Shown one piece after another: positions 17,426-25,603 of a stretch of DNA of 53,211 nt (position 1 is the first letter of the stretch; each line of letters opens with the position of its first letter). The notes below the pieces were generated by a model, which was given only the letters and a program-made list of their open reading frames with translations, had not been told where the DNA came from and made no database searches. The DNA is taken from contig CACHOW010000006.1 of the NCBI GenBank assembly GCA_902581695.1, positions 1-53,211 of the forward strand. Direction: 5' to 3'. The translations under genes and the position numbers were made by a program. This stretch comes from an uncultured Pelagibacteraceae bacterium. GTDB lineage: Bacteria > Pseudomonadota > Alphaproteobacteria > Pelagibacterales > Pelagibacteraceae.

Positions 17426-19822
17426 ATGGACTTTAAAAAAATCCAACTTAATGGATTTAAATCATTTGCTGATAAAACAAATTTCCTAATCGAAGATGGC
17501 TTAACTGGAATAGTAGGACCAAACGGATGCGGTAAATCTAATATCGTTGAGTCTCTGAGATGGGTTATGGGAGAAACATCAGCAAAAAGTATGAGGGGGT
17601 CTGGAATGGAGGATGTAATTTTTTCTGGAACTTCTAATAAACCATCAAAAAATATTGCTGAAGTTTCTGTCACTGTTGCAAATAAAAATGATAAAGGTCC
17701 AATCCAATATCGAGAAGTAGATGAGGTAAATGTCAGAAGAAAAATAGAGAAAGATAAAGGATCAAAGTTTTACATAAATGATAAAGAGGTCAGAGCAAGA
17801 GATGCTCAAATGTTTTTTGCTGATTTATCTACTGGAGCGCATTCACCATCAATGATTAGCCAAGGCAGAATAGGTGCTCTAGTAACTGCAAAACCAACTG
17901 ATAGAAGAGCTATTTTAGAGGAAGCAGCAGGAATATCAGGTTTACATGTCAGGAGACATGAGGCTGAATTAAGGTTGAACGCGGCAGAAAATAATTTGAA
18001 AAGAGCAGATGAACTAAGGAGACAACAAGAAAAACAACTGGCTAATCTCCAAAAACAAGCTGAGGAGGCAACCAGATACAAAAATTTATCCGATGAAATT
18101 AAAAAAATTGAAGCTGGTTTATATTATTTAAAATTATTAGAAATTGATAAAGAAATAAGAGTTGAAAACGAAATAAATTCAGAAGCTGAAGGAGAAGTAA
18201 GTGGTTTCAACAATAAAATTTTTGAGATTGAAAGTTTAATTAAATCTGAAACAGACAAAGTAAACCCCTTGCGAGAAAAAAATATTGAAAATCTCTCAAA
18301 GATCCAAAGACTTAATTTAGAACTTCAAGGTCTTGATGAACAAAATACTAGAATTCAAGATGAAATAGAAAATATAAAAAAGACTCTTCAAACATTTGAT
18401 GATGATATTGATAGAGAAAAAGGAATTGTTATTGATGCGAACTCTAACGAAAAAAGACTTAAAGAAGAAAAAAATGATCTTATCGAAGTAGACTCTAAAT
18501 ATTATGAAACAGAAAAAAAATCTAATGAAGACTTAGATAATGCAAAAAATAAGTTAAAATTAGAAACTGATAAAGTAAAAGAATTAATTAATTCGAATAA
18601 AAAGGAGGAAGCAATCAATTGCCTAGATAATTGTAAATTACTCATCGACCAATATGCTGAGAGTTATAGTAAAAATCAAAATATTAAAAAAGATTCAATT
18701 AAAAGAAATGAAAGAATTAGTATAATCGAAAAAGAAATTGAGAGTTGGAAAAATTTACTTTCAAACTCTGAAAAAATGGTAAGTGAATTAACCGAAAGGA
18801 AAAAAAAATTAAGTGCACAATTAGAAAAATTAGATAATCAACCCAAAATACAAGCAGAGAAAAAAGGACAAATTTCTGAAGGGTTAAGAATTTCCGAAGA
18901 AGAAAAAAATGAAAATGACTCTATTATTAATATCACAGATGAAAGAATTGAGACTCTTAGAAATCAATTAAATGAAATTCAAGAACAATCTATTCAAATT
19001 AGAGAACGTAAGGCAAGCTCAAGTGCGACAATCGAAGGTCTTCAGAAAAGAAGAAATGATTTGATCGATAGGGTAAATTCTGAACTGAATTTTTTGGAAC
19101 AAAATATATTAGAAAATTCTAACCTATTTGGAGTGGAAGAACTTCCAGATGCAGTTATCCAAGAGGATTTATTAGATAAGAAAAAACAAGAAAGAGAAAA
19201 ATTTGGATCAGTCAATTTAAAAGCAGATGAAGAAACAAATAAATATGAGTCAGAAATAAAAAAAATGGAGAATGATAGATTGGATTTGGTAACTGCTATT
19301 TCAAAATTAAAAGAGAGTATTCAAGAGCTTAATCAAAAAGGAAGAGAGAGATTATTAGAGGCCTTTGAAAAGGTAAATAGAAAATTCAATGATGTTTATA
19401 CAAAATTGTTTAATGGAGGAAACGCAAAATTAGAGCTTATTGACTCTGATGATCCTTTAGAGGCAGGGTTAGAGATGTTGGTTAGCCCTCCTGGAAAAAG
19501 ACTACAATCTATTACTTTGTTATCTGGTGGTGAACAGGCATTAACAGCTCTATCTTTAATTTTTGCAGTTTTTTTAACTAATCCATCTCCAATTTGTGTG
19601 CTTGATGAAGTCGATGCGCCATTAGATGATGCTAATGTAACTAGATTTTGTAACTTACTCGAGGAGTTAATAAGCATAACAAATACTAAATTTATAATCG
19701 TAACACACCATGCTTTAACCATGTCCAAAATGAACAGACTATATGGTGTAACAATGCCTGAAAAAGGTATTAGCCAATTAGTTGCTGTAGATTTACAAAA
19801 AGCAGAAAGTATGGTTGCCTAA
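17426..19822 (+). CDS. smc: SMC chromosome-segregation ATPase, short form with no recognisable hinge
   Basis: Condensin ATPase. The head domains are complete: Walker A GPNGCGKSN at 31-39, Q-loop Q146 in SQGRIG, RRAILEEAAGISG at 160-172, the FGSVNLKADEE transition at 593-603, signature LLSGGEQ at 698-704, Walker B ICVLDEVDAP at 723-732 and H-loop at 761-762. Total length is 798 residues against about 1150-1200 usually. The coiled coil runs about 165-640, and the roughly 150-residue hinge with its Gly-rich motifs is not seen. Instead a Cys-x3-Cys (C399, C403) lies at the midpoint, 234 residues after the coil start and 237 before its end. The other three cysteines are in the heads. One frame spans everything, so no frameshift is involved. 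No scpA or scpB is nearby. Confidence 0.92.
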   Translation: MDFKKIQLNGFKSFADKTNFLIEDGLTGIVGPNGCGKSNIVESLRWVMGETSAKSMRGSGMEDVIFSGTSNKPSKNIAEVSVTVANKNDKGPIQYREVDEVNVRRKIEKDKGSKFYINDKEVRARDAQMFFADLSTGAHSPSMISQGRIGALVTAKPTDRRAILEEAAGISGLHVRRHEAELRLNAAENNLKRADELRRQQEKQLANLQKQAEEATRYKNLSDEIKKIEAGLYYLKLLEIDKEIRVENEINSEAEGEVSGFNNKIFEIESLIKSETDKVNPLREKNIENLSKIQRLNLELQGLDEQNTRIQDEIENIKKTLQTFDDDIDREKGIVIDANSNEKRLKEEKNDLIEVDSKYYETEKKSNEDLDNAKNKLKLETDKVKELINSNKKEEAINCLDNCKLLIDQYAESYSKNQNIKKDSIKRNERISIIEKEIESWKNLLSNSEKMVSELTERKKKLSAQLEKLDNQPKIQAEKKGQISEGLRISEEEKNENDSIINITDERIETLRNQLNEIQEQSIQIRERKASSSATIEGLQKRRNDLIDRVNSELNFLEQNILENSNLFGVEELPDAVIQEDLLDKKKQEREKFGSVNLKADEETNKYESEIKKMENDRLDLVTAISKLKESIQELNQKGRERLLEAFEKVNRKFNDVYTKLFNGGNAKLELIDSDDPLEAGLEMLVSPPGKRLQSITLLSGGEQALTALSLIFAVFLTNPSPICVLDEVDAPLDDANVTRFCNLLEELISITNTKFIIVTHHALTMSKMNRLYGVTMPEKGISQLVAVDLQKAESMVA

Positions 19823-19837
19823 TATGACTGAATTATA

Positions 19838-20113
19838 ATGTCCAAAGATCCTTTCAAAACTCGCTTAGAGATTGCAAAAAAGAAGATGTTCAAGAGAAAT
19901 TTAAGTGAAAAAAAACACAATCCATCGCCTATTGGTTCAGCTTTTAAGCTAAGTACAGAGCTTGTATCGGCCGTAGCAGTAGGGACAATTATTGGGTTTA
20001 TTTTAGACAAGACCTTTGGTACTAAACCCTGGTTAATTTTAATATTTTTTTTTGTAGGGGTAGTTGCTGGTATTACCAATGTAATTAAGTCTGCAAAAAA
20101 CATGCAAAAATAG
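19838..20113 (+). CDS. atpI: ATP synthase protein I
   Basis: A 91-residue membrane protein with a charged N-terminus and two transmembrane helices (about 42-60 and 66-84). The pattern of Gly-rich first helix (VGTIIGFILDKTFGTKPW) and FVGVVAGITNVIK is typical of AtpI, which assists c-ring assembly or Mg2+ supply. It begins 15 bp after smc and 10 bp before atpB, heading the F0 operon I-a-c-b'-b. Confidence 0.9.
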   Translation: MSKDPFKTRLEIAKKKMFKRNLSEKKHNPSPIGSAFKLSTELVSAVAVGTIIGFILDKTFGTKPWLILIFFFVGVVAGITNVIKSAKNMQK

Positions 20114-20123
20114 AAATATACTT

Positions 20124-20858
20124 ATGGCAGCAAATCCAATGACACAATTCGAAGTTTATAGAATTGGTCCTGAGATTAAAATAGGAACTTTTGACATCTC
20201 ATTCACAAATGCAAGTTTGTTTATGGTTGTCAGTTCTTTAGCAATTTTAATAATTTTTAATTTAGGTTCGAAAAAAAAATCTGTGTTACCAAATAAATTA
20301 CAGCTTTTGGCTGAACTTAGTTACACTTTTGTATCAAAAATGATAAGTGACACAGCTGGCTCTAAAGCTAAGCCCTATTTTGCTTTTATATTTTCATTAT
20401 TTATGTTTGTGCTTTTTTGTAACATGTTTGGTATGATTCCATATACTTTTACAGTGACCAGCCATATTATTGTTACTTTTATGCTTGCAGCATTCATTTT
20501 TATTGGGGTAACAATTATAGGCTTTATAAAACATGGTTTTGGATATTTAAAACTTTTTGTACCAAGTGGAGTGCCGATTGTTTTACTTCCACTAATAGTT
20601 GTTATTGAAATTATTTCATACTTAAGTAGACCAATTAGCTTATCAGTTAGATTATTTGCTAACATGATGGCTGGTCACACAATGATGAAAGTTTTCGGAG
20701 GCTTCGTAATAAGTCTCGGAATAGTCGGTGGATGGCTTCCACTGAGTTTCTCGGTTGCATTAACTGGTTTGGAGATCTTAGTTGCCTTTCTTCAAGCATA
20801 TGTATTTGCAATTTTAACATGCATTTATTTAAATGATGCATTAAATTTACACCATTAA
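20124..20858 (+). CDS. atpB: ATP synthase F0 subunit a
   Basis: Proton-channel subunit of the inner-membrane F0 sector. The 244-residue protein has five to six transmembrane helices. The essential arginine is in the SLSVRLFANMMAGH segment, with the partner region LQAYVFAILTCIYLNDAL near the C-terminus. N-terminal MAANPMTQFEVYRIGP is typical of alphaproteobacterial subunit a. It sits 18 bp before atpE. Confidence 0.97.
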   Translation: MAANPMTQFEVYRIGPEIKIGTFDISFTNASLFMVVSSLAILIIFNLGSKKKSVLPNKLQLLAELSYTFVSKMISDTAGSKAKPYFAFIFSLFMFVLFCNMFGMIPYTFTVTSHIIVTFMLAAFIFIGVTIIGFIKHGFGYLKLFVPSGVPIVLLPLIVVIEIISYLSRPISLSVRLFANMMAGHTMMKVFGGFVISLGIVGGWLPLSFSVALTGLEILVAFLQAYVFAILTCIYLNDALNLHH

Positions 20859-20865
20859 TTAACAT

Positions 20866-20871
20866 AGGAGG
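20866..20871 (+). promoter_or_regulatory. Consensus Shine-Dalgarno of atpE
   Basis: AGGAGG lies 5 bp before the atpE ATG at 20877. Most genes here have weak or no visible ribosome binding sites, so a perfect one stands out. The ATP synthase needs many c subunits per complex, and strong initiation at atpE is the known way operons achieve this in E. coli; the same logic is inferred here. Confidence 0.8.
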
Positions 20872-20876
20872 ATATA

Positions 20877-21104
20877 ATGGAATTAGAAGCAGCAAAAATG
20901 ATTGGAGCAGGTCTAGCAGCGATTGCACTAGCCGGTGCTGGTGTTGGTATTGGAATAATTTTTGGTAATTATTTATCTGGAGCGATGAGAAATCCATCTG
21001 CAGCTCAAAAACAATTTCCTAATTTACTTTTGGGATTTGCTCTTGCAGAAGCAACAGGATTGTTTGGATTGGTAGTAGCGTTAATTATCCTTTTTGCATT
21101 TTAA
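20877..21104 (+). CDS. atpE: ATP synthase F0 subunit c
   Basis: Proteolipid of the rotating c-ring. At 75 residues it forms a helical hairpin: Gly/Ala-rich helix 1 (AGLAAIALAGAGVGIGIIFG, 11-30), polar loop R38-N39-P40, and helix 2 with the proton-carrying carboxylate E58 in FALAEATGLFGL. No second acidic residue or Q of the Na+-binding motif is seen near E58, so proton coupling is expected. A consensus ribosome binding site precedes it. Confidence 0.97.
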   Translation: MELEAAKMIGAGLAAIALAGAGVGIGIIFGNYLSGAMRNPSAAQKQFPNLLLGFALAEATGLFGLVVALIILFAF

Positions 21105-21109
21105 ATTTG

Positions 21110-21700
21110 ATGATTAAAAAAATATTTTTTCAGTTTATATTTTTCAATTTCTTTTACTTAAAAGAAGTTTTTGCAACTGAAAGTGGAGGTATGCCTCAAT
21201 TGAATCCTGAGTTTTGGGTTTCTCAGATATTCTGGCTTACTCTTACTTTTGGTATTTTATATTTAGTTTTATCAAAACTAATATTACCCAAGATAAGTGC
21301 TAATTTAGAATTAAGAAAATCTCAGATACAAGAAAATGTTGAGGCAGCAGAAAAACAAAGAGAAAGTAGTGAGTCTAAACTCAAAGAATATGATGAAATA
21401 ATCTCGAAGGGTAAGATAGAAGCAAAAAATATTTTTAAAGATTCAAGAGATAAAGCGATTAAAAATATTAATATTAAAAGAGAGGCTCTTGATGAACAAA
21501 TTAACGAAGAAATAAAAAAAGTAGAAGAGGAAATTATAAAACTTAAAAAATCTGCACCTGAGAGAATAAATAAAATAGCAATTGAAACATCGTCAGAACT
21601 TTTAAAAAAACTCATTGGAGCTGAGGTAAACAACAGTAGCATCTCAGCAATTGTTGAAGATTTATCAAAAAAGGATGGGGATAAATATTATGATAATTGA
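21110..21700 (+). CDS. atpF': ATP synthase F0 subunit b'
   Basis: First of two unequal b-type stator subunits, as in alphaproteobacteria and phototrophs. 196 residues from ATG 21110 (a TTG lies one codon upstream). It has an N-terminal hydrophobic stretch (about 5-20), a membrane helix (about 37-56) and a long charged coiled coil with the typical heptads. It begins 5 bp after atpE. Its last 11 bp overlap the start of the following b subunit. Confidence 0.9.
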   Translation: MIKKIFFQFIFFNFFYLKEVFATESGGMPQLNPEFWVSQIFWLTLTFGILYLVLSKLILPKISANLELRKSQIQENVEAAEKQRESSESKLKEYDEIISKGKIEAKNIFKDSRDKAIKNINIKREALDEQINEEIKKVEEEIIKLKKSAPERINKIAIETSSELLKKLIGAEVNNSSISAIVEDLSKKDGDKYYDN

Positions 21701-22187
21701 TTCTACTTTCTGGGTAGCTGTTTCATTTGTAATTTTTTTTGGAATTTTAATATATTTAAAGATTCCCCAAAAAATTAATGAAATATTAAATAAATTAATC
21801 TCAGATATAAAAAACGAAATCGATGAAAGTGAAAAACTTAGATCAGAGGCAAAGATATTGATAGATAATGCTCAAAATAAATTGAATACAGCTCAGTCAG
21901 TTAGTGATGAAATACTTCAGCAGGCTAAAATAGACAGTGATAAACTTATAATTGAGCTAAATGATAAATTTCATAAGTCGTCTGAAATCAAAAAAAATCT
22001 CACAGAAAATAAAATAAATCAAATGAAAGAGGCTGCAATTAAGGAAATTAAAGATGCTTCGATTAAAATTGCTGTAGACTCTGTTAAGAAAATTATTAGC
22101 ACTTCCGTTGATAAATCTAAACTTGATACGTTGTTTCAAAAAAATTTAGATGAAACTAAAGAAGAATTAAAAAAAATTAATTCATAA
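21690..22187 (+). CDS. atpF: ATP synthase F0 subunit b
   Basis: Second stator subunit. The ATG at 21690 (MIIDSTFWVAV) gives 165 residues, the usual size, and is preceded by the purine-rich AAGGATGGGG at 21671-21680. In-frame starts further up at 21651 would push the coding region deeper into b' and are unlikely. One N-terminal transmembrane helix (about 6-24) is followed by a long coiled coil. It overlaps atpF' by 11 bp and ends the F0 gene set; the F1 genes are not in the window. Confidence 0.9.
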   Translation: MIIDSTFWVAVSFVIFFGILIYLKIPQKINEILNKLISDIKNEIDESEKLRSEAKILIDNAQNKLNTAQSVSDEILQQAKIDSDKLIIELNDKFHKSSEIKKNLTENKINQMKEAAIKEIKDASIKIAVDSVKKIISTSVDKSKLDTLFQKNLDETKEELKKINS

Positions 22188-22226
22188 TATTCTTACAATT
22201 TTTTTAAAAAACTATAAATTATCATA

Positions 22227-23687
22227 ATGAATTCTGTTGTAATAGGCTCAGGTTTTGGAGGTATAGCTGCTGCACTTCGATTGAAAGCGAAAGGTCATCA
22301 AGTTACATTAATTGAAAAACACCCGGATCTTGGAGGCAGAGCCAGAGTATTCAAAAAAAATGGATTTACTTATGATGGTGGTCCGACTGTAATTACAGCA
22401 CCTTATTTAATTAACGAATTGTTTGAATTATTTAAAAAAGATCCAAATAATTATATTAAACTTTCTCCTCTGAAAGTTTGGTATCAATTTGTTTTCGAAG
22501 ACAATTCTAAATTCAATTACTCAGGTAATGAAAGTGAAATGAAAAAACAAATTGAAGCAATCAATATGGATGACGTCAAAGGTTATGAAAAATTAGTAAA
22601 TTTTACTAAAAAGATTTTTAATAAAGGATTTATAGAACTTGCTGATGTACCATTTGATAAACCTTTTGTAATGATGCAACAATTGCCTGCACTACTAAAA
22701 CTTAAAAGCTACAAGTCAGTATACTCACTAGTTTCATCCTATATAAAGAATGAAAAGTTAAGAAGGATGCTGAGTATGCACCCCCTTCTCGTTGGAGGCA
22801 ATCCTTTTACTACAACTTCTATTTACGGACTTATTTTATATTTAGAAAAAAAATGGGGAATACACTATTCAATGGGCGGAACGGGAAATATTATAAAGGG
22901 TTTTGAAAAGTTGATGAATGAAGTTGGCATAAAAATAATTAAAGGTCATGAAGTCAAAAAGATTATTTCTAATGGTAATAAAATAACTGGTGTTCAACTA
23001 GACAATCAAACTAATATTGAAACTAATAATGTTATTTGTAATGCAGATCCACCTGCTGTTTATGAAAAAATGTTAAATGGAAATTCAAATAGTTCATTAA
23101 TGTTTAAGTGGAAAAAAAATAGAATGGAATATTCAATGGGATTATTTGTTTATTATTTTGGTACCAAAAAAAAATATGAAAATGTAGAACACCATACTAT
23201 TAAATTTGGTAATAAATATAAAGAACATCTTGATGACATATTCAATAATAAAAAATTAAATAATGATATCAGTTATTATCTTCACAGACCCTCTGCTACA
23301 GACAAATCTATGGCTCCAGAAGGACATGATTGTTTTTACGTTCTAGTTCCAGTTCCTAATAACCAATCGAAAATTGTTTGGTCTACTGAGGGAGAAAAGT
23401 TGAAAGATTTAGTAATCGATAAGATGGAAAAAGATTTAATGCCAAATCTAAAAGAAAATATTGTTGAAGATTTTTATTTAACACCTGATTATTTTGAAAA
23501 AGATTTAAACACGAAATATGGCTCCGGTTTTTCAATTCAACCGAAATTTTCTCAATCAGCTTATTTTAGATTTCATAACAAATCAGAAATATATGATGGA
23601 CTGTATTTCGTAGGTGCAGGTACTCATCCAGGAGCTGGTGTACCCGGGGTACTTTCATCAGCAAAAGTTTTAGATAAAATTTTATAA
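22227..23687 (+). CDS. crtI: Phytoene desaturase
   Basis: FAD-dependent desaturase converting phytoene to lycopene at the membrane. It starts with the dinucleotide fold VVIGSGFGGIAAALRLKAKGH and LGGRARVFKKNGFTYDGGPT, and ends with the CrtI signature FVGAGTHPGAGVPGVLSSAKV. At 486 residues it is full length. It begins 39 bp after atpF on the same strand, with only weak promoter-like sequence (TATAAA at 22213-22218), so readthrough from the F0 genes is possible. Stop and crtB start share a base (TAATG). Confidence 0.96.
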   Translation: MNSVVIGSGFGGIAAALRLKAKGHQVTLIEKHPDLGGRARVFKKNGFTYDGGPTVITAPYLINELFELFKKDPNNYIKLSPLKVWYQFVFEDNSKFNYSGNESEMKKQIEAINMDDVKGYEKLVNFTKKIFNKGFIELADVPFDKPFVMMQQLPALLKLKSYKSVYSLVSSYIKNEKLRRMLSMHPLLVGGNPFTTTSIYGLILYLEKKWGIHYSMGGTGNIIKGFEKLMNEVGIKIIKGHEVKKIISNGNKITGVQLDNQTNIETNNVICNADPPAVYEKMLNGNSNSSLMFKWKKNRMEYSMGLFVYYFGTKKKYENVEHHTIKFGNKYKEHLDDIFNNKKLNNDISYYLHRPSATDKSMAPEGHDCFYVLVPVPNNQSKIVWSTEGEKLKDLVIDKMEKDLMPNLKENIVEDFYLTPDYFEKDLNTKYGSGFSIQPKFSQSAYFRFHNKSEIYDGLYFVGAGTHPGAGVPGVLSSAKVLDKIL

Positions 23688-24538
23688 TGTCTAATAAAAG
23701 TTACTTATCTATTTACGCTAAGTCGTTCAGTTGGGCTGGTTTTTTTTTACCTAAAGAAACATTTAAAAAATGCTCTGCTTTATATGATTTTTGTAGAGTT
23801 GTAGATAACATTGCAGATGATAATGAAAAAATAGAAAATAAGGAAAAAAAATTTAATCATTTTGAAAATGATTTTAAACAAAAAAACTTTGATAACACTA
23901 TTGTAAAAAATATGTGGAGCCTTATTGAGGAGTTCAATATATCTTTAAAAGTTGTCTACGATTTATTAACTGGAATCAAATCAGATATAAAGGCTAGAGT
24001 TAAATTAAATTCAGAAAAAGATCTCTTAATTTACTCATACAGGGTAGCTGGAACAGTTGGCTTGATGATGGCAAAAATTCTAAAAGTAAATAAAAAAAGT
24101 TCACTTAAATCAGCAATCGACCTTGGAATTGCGATGCAGCTAACTAATATATCAAGGGATGTAATCGAAGATTCAAAAAATAATCGTTTTTATATAGATA
24201 ATAATTTTGATGAAATTTCGTCAACTATCCGTCTTGCAGATACCTTTTATAAAAATTCATTTTATTCAATTAAGGATATACCAATAACTTTACGTTTTTC
24301 TATTCTAGTTGCAAGAAGGGTTTATAGAAAAATAGGACATAAGATTCTAAATCAAAAAAATCTAGAAAATTATCAAAATTCAGGAAAAATATATGTTTCA
24401 AATATAGAAAAAGTATTAGAGACTTTTCTTTCAATCTTTGACTTACTTCGACTATCATTGACTTTTAAAAGTGATGATCAGATCCAACATGATCACATTT
24501 TAATAAATGAGGAAATAAATTTAGATGAAAGAATTTGA
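23687..24538 (+). CDS. crtB: Phytoene synthase
   Basis: Condenses two geranylgeranyl diphosphates head-to-head to phytoene. The two Asp-rich Mg2+ motifs are present: FCRVVDNIADD (D40, D44, D45) and LTNISRDVIEDSKNNRFY. At 283 residues it is in family range. Overlaps crtI by 1 bp and crtY by 14 bp. No crtE (GGPP synthase) is in the window, so the substrate must come from a gene elsewhere. Confidence 0.95.
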   Translation: MSNKSYLSIYAKSFSWAGFFLPKETFKKCSALYDFCRVVDNIADDNEKIENKEKKFNHFENDFKQKNFDNTIVKNMWSLIEEFNISLKVVYDLLTGIKSDIKARVKLNSEKDLLIYSYRVAGTVGLMMAKILKVNKKSSLKSAIDLGIAMQLTNISRDVIEDSKNNRFYIDNNFDEISSTIRLADTFYKNSFYSIKDIPITLRFSILVARRVYRKIGHKILNQKNLENYQNSGKIYVSNIEKVLETFLSIFDLLRLSLTFKSDDQIQHDHILINEEINLDERI

Positions 24539-25592
24539 TTATATTATTATTGGTGGCGGGTGTTCAGGTTTGTCACTTGCATACGAACTCCAAATCAATG
24601 AAAAACTTAAAGATAAAACTTTGGCTATTATTGAACCCAGAACTGAATATAAAAAAGATAAAACTTGGTCTTTTTGGAAAGTAGTATCTCATAACTTTGA
24701 CGATTGTGTTAAGAAAAGCTGGGAAAATTTCTCAATCAATATACCAAAAAGAACTAATCATTTAGAATGTAAAGGTTATCCCTATCAAAGTGTTGACAGT
24801 GGATTATTCTATGAAAAAATTAACAACAAATTAAAAGAAAATAAAAATATTTCCTTCTTTAAAGATATAAGTGAAATTAATTCAAAAAATTCTTTTATTT
24901 TTAATAGTGTCCCAACTATTAAAAAAAATCATCATAACCTTTGGCAACATTTTTGTGGTGTAGAAGTTGAAACTAAAAACAATTTCTTTGACGATGAAAT
25001 TTTTAATCTTATGGATTTTGATTGTGATCAAAGAGAAAGTGTGCATTTTTTTTACACTCTACCCTATTCAAAGACTAAGGCTTTAATTGAAACTACATGG
25101 TTATCAAAAATGAATGATGACTCTCAAAAAGACTATGACACACAAATTAAAGATTATATTGAAAATCACTTAAATTTAAAAGATTACAAAATTATTTATA
25201 AAGAAGAAGGTGCAATACCTCTTTTTTACCCAATAAATGAAAAAGTTAAAAACAAAATAAATATTGGAACTGCTGGAGGCATGACGAGATTAAGTACGGG
25301 TTATACTTTTCTAAATATTCAAGAACACAGTAGATATATAAGAGAGAATATTGAGAATATTACTCATGCTAAGAATTATAAAATTGCTAATAGGTATCAA
25401 TTTTTAGATGAGATATTTCTTAGAGTTCTTGATAAACATCCAGAAAAAATGCCTGAAATTTTTTTTAAAATGTTTAAGGCCTCTCCAAAGACTGTTATAA
25501 AATTTTTGTCTAATAAAAGTAATTTTTTTGAGGATTTATCTATTATTTTTAGAATGCCAAAGTTGACATTTATAAAGGCTTTATTTTATTAA
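24525..25592 (+). CDS. crtY: Lycopene beta-cyclase
   Basis: Cyclises both ends of lycopene to make beta-carotene. The N-terminal FAD/NAD fold is DYIIIGGGCSGLSLAYEL, followed by DKTWSFW, a CrtY hallmark. Further family segments are FYTLPYSKTKALIETTWLS, GAIPLFYPI and the C-terminal GGMTRLSTGYTF block. At 355 residues it is slightly short but complete. It overlaps crtB by 14 bp and is 11 bp from blh. Confidence 0.94.
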   Translation: MKEFDYIIIGGGCSGLSLAYELQINEKLKDKTLAIIEPRTEYKKDKTWSFWKVVSHNFDDCVKKSWENFSINIPKRTNHLECKGYPYQSVDSGLFYEKINNKLKENKNISFFKDISEINSKNSFIFNSVPTIKKNHHNLWQHFCGVEVETKNNFFDDEIFNLMDFDCDQRESVHFFYTLPYSKTKALIETTWLSKMNDDSQKDYDTQIKDYIENHLNLKDYKIIYKEEGAIPLFYPINEKVKNKINIGTAGGMTRLSTGYTFLNIQEHSRYIRENIENITHAKNYKIANRYQFLDEIFLRVLDKHPEKMPEIFFKMFKASPKTVIKFLSNKSNFFEDLSIIFRMPKLTFIKALFY

Positions 25593-25603
25593 TTTAATAA
25601 AAA

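Noticed and set aside
17426..19822. Frameshift or deletion pseudogene explanation for the short SMC
   Set aside because: One uninterrupted frame carries all head motifs in order, and the coil halves are equal in length, which random decay would not give.
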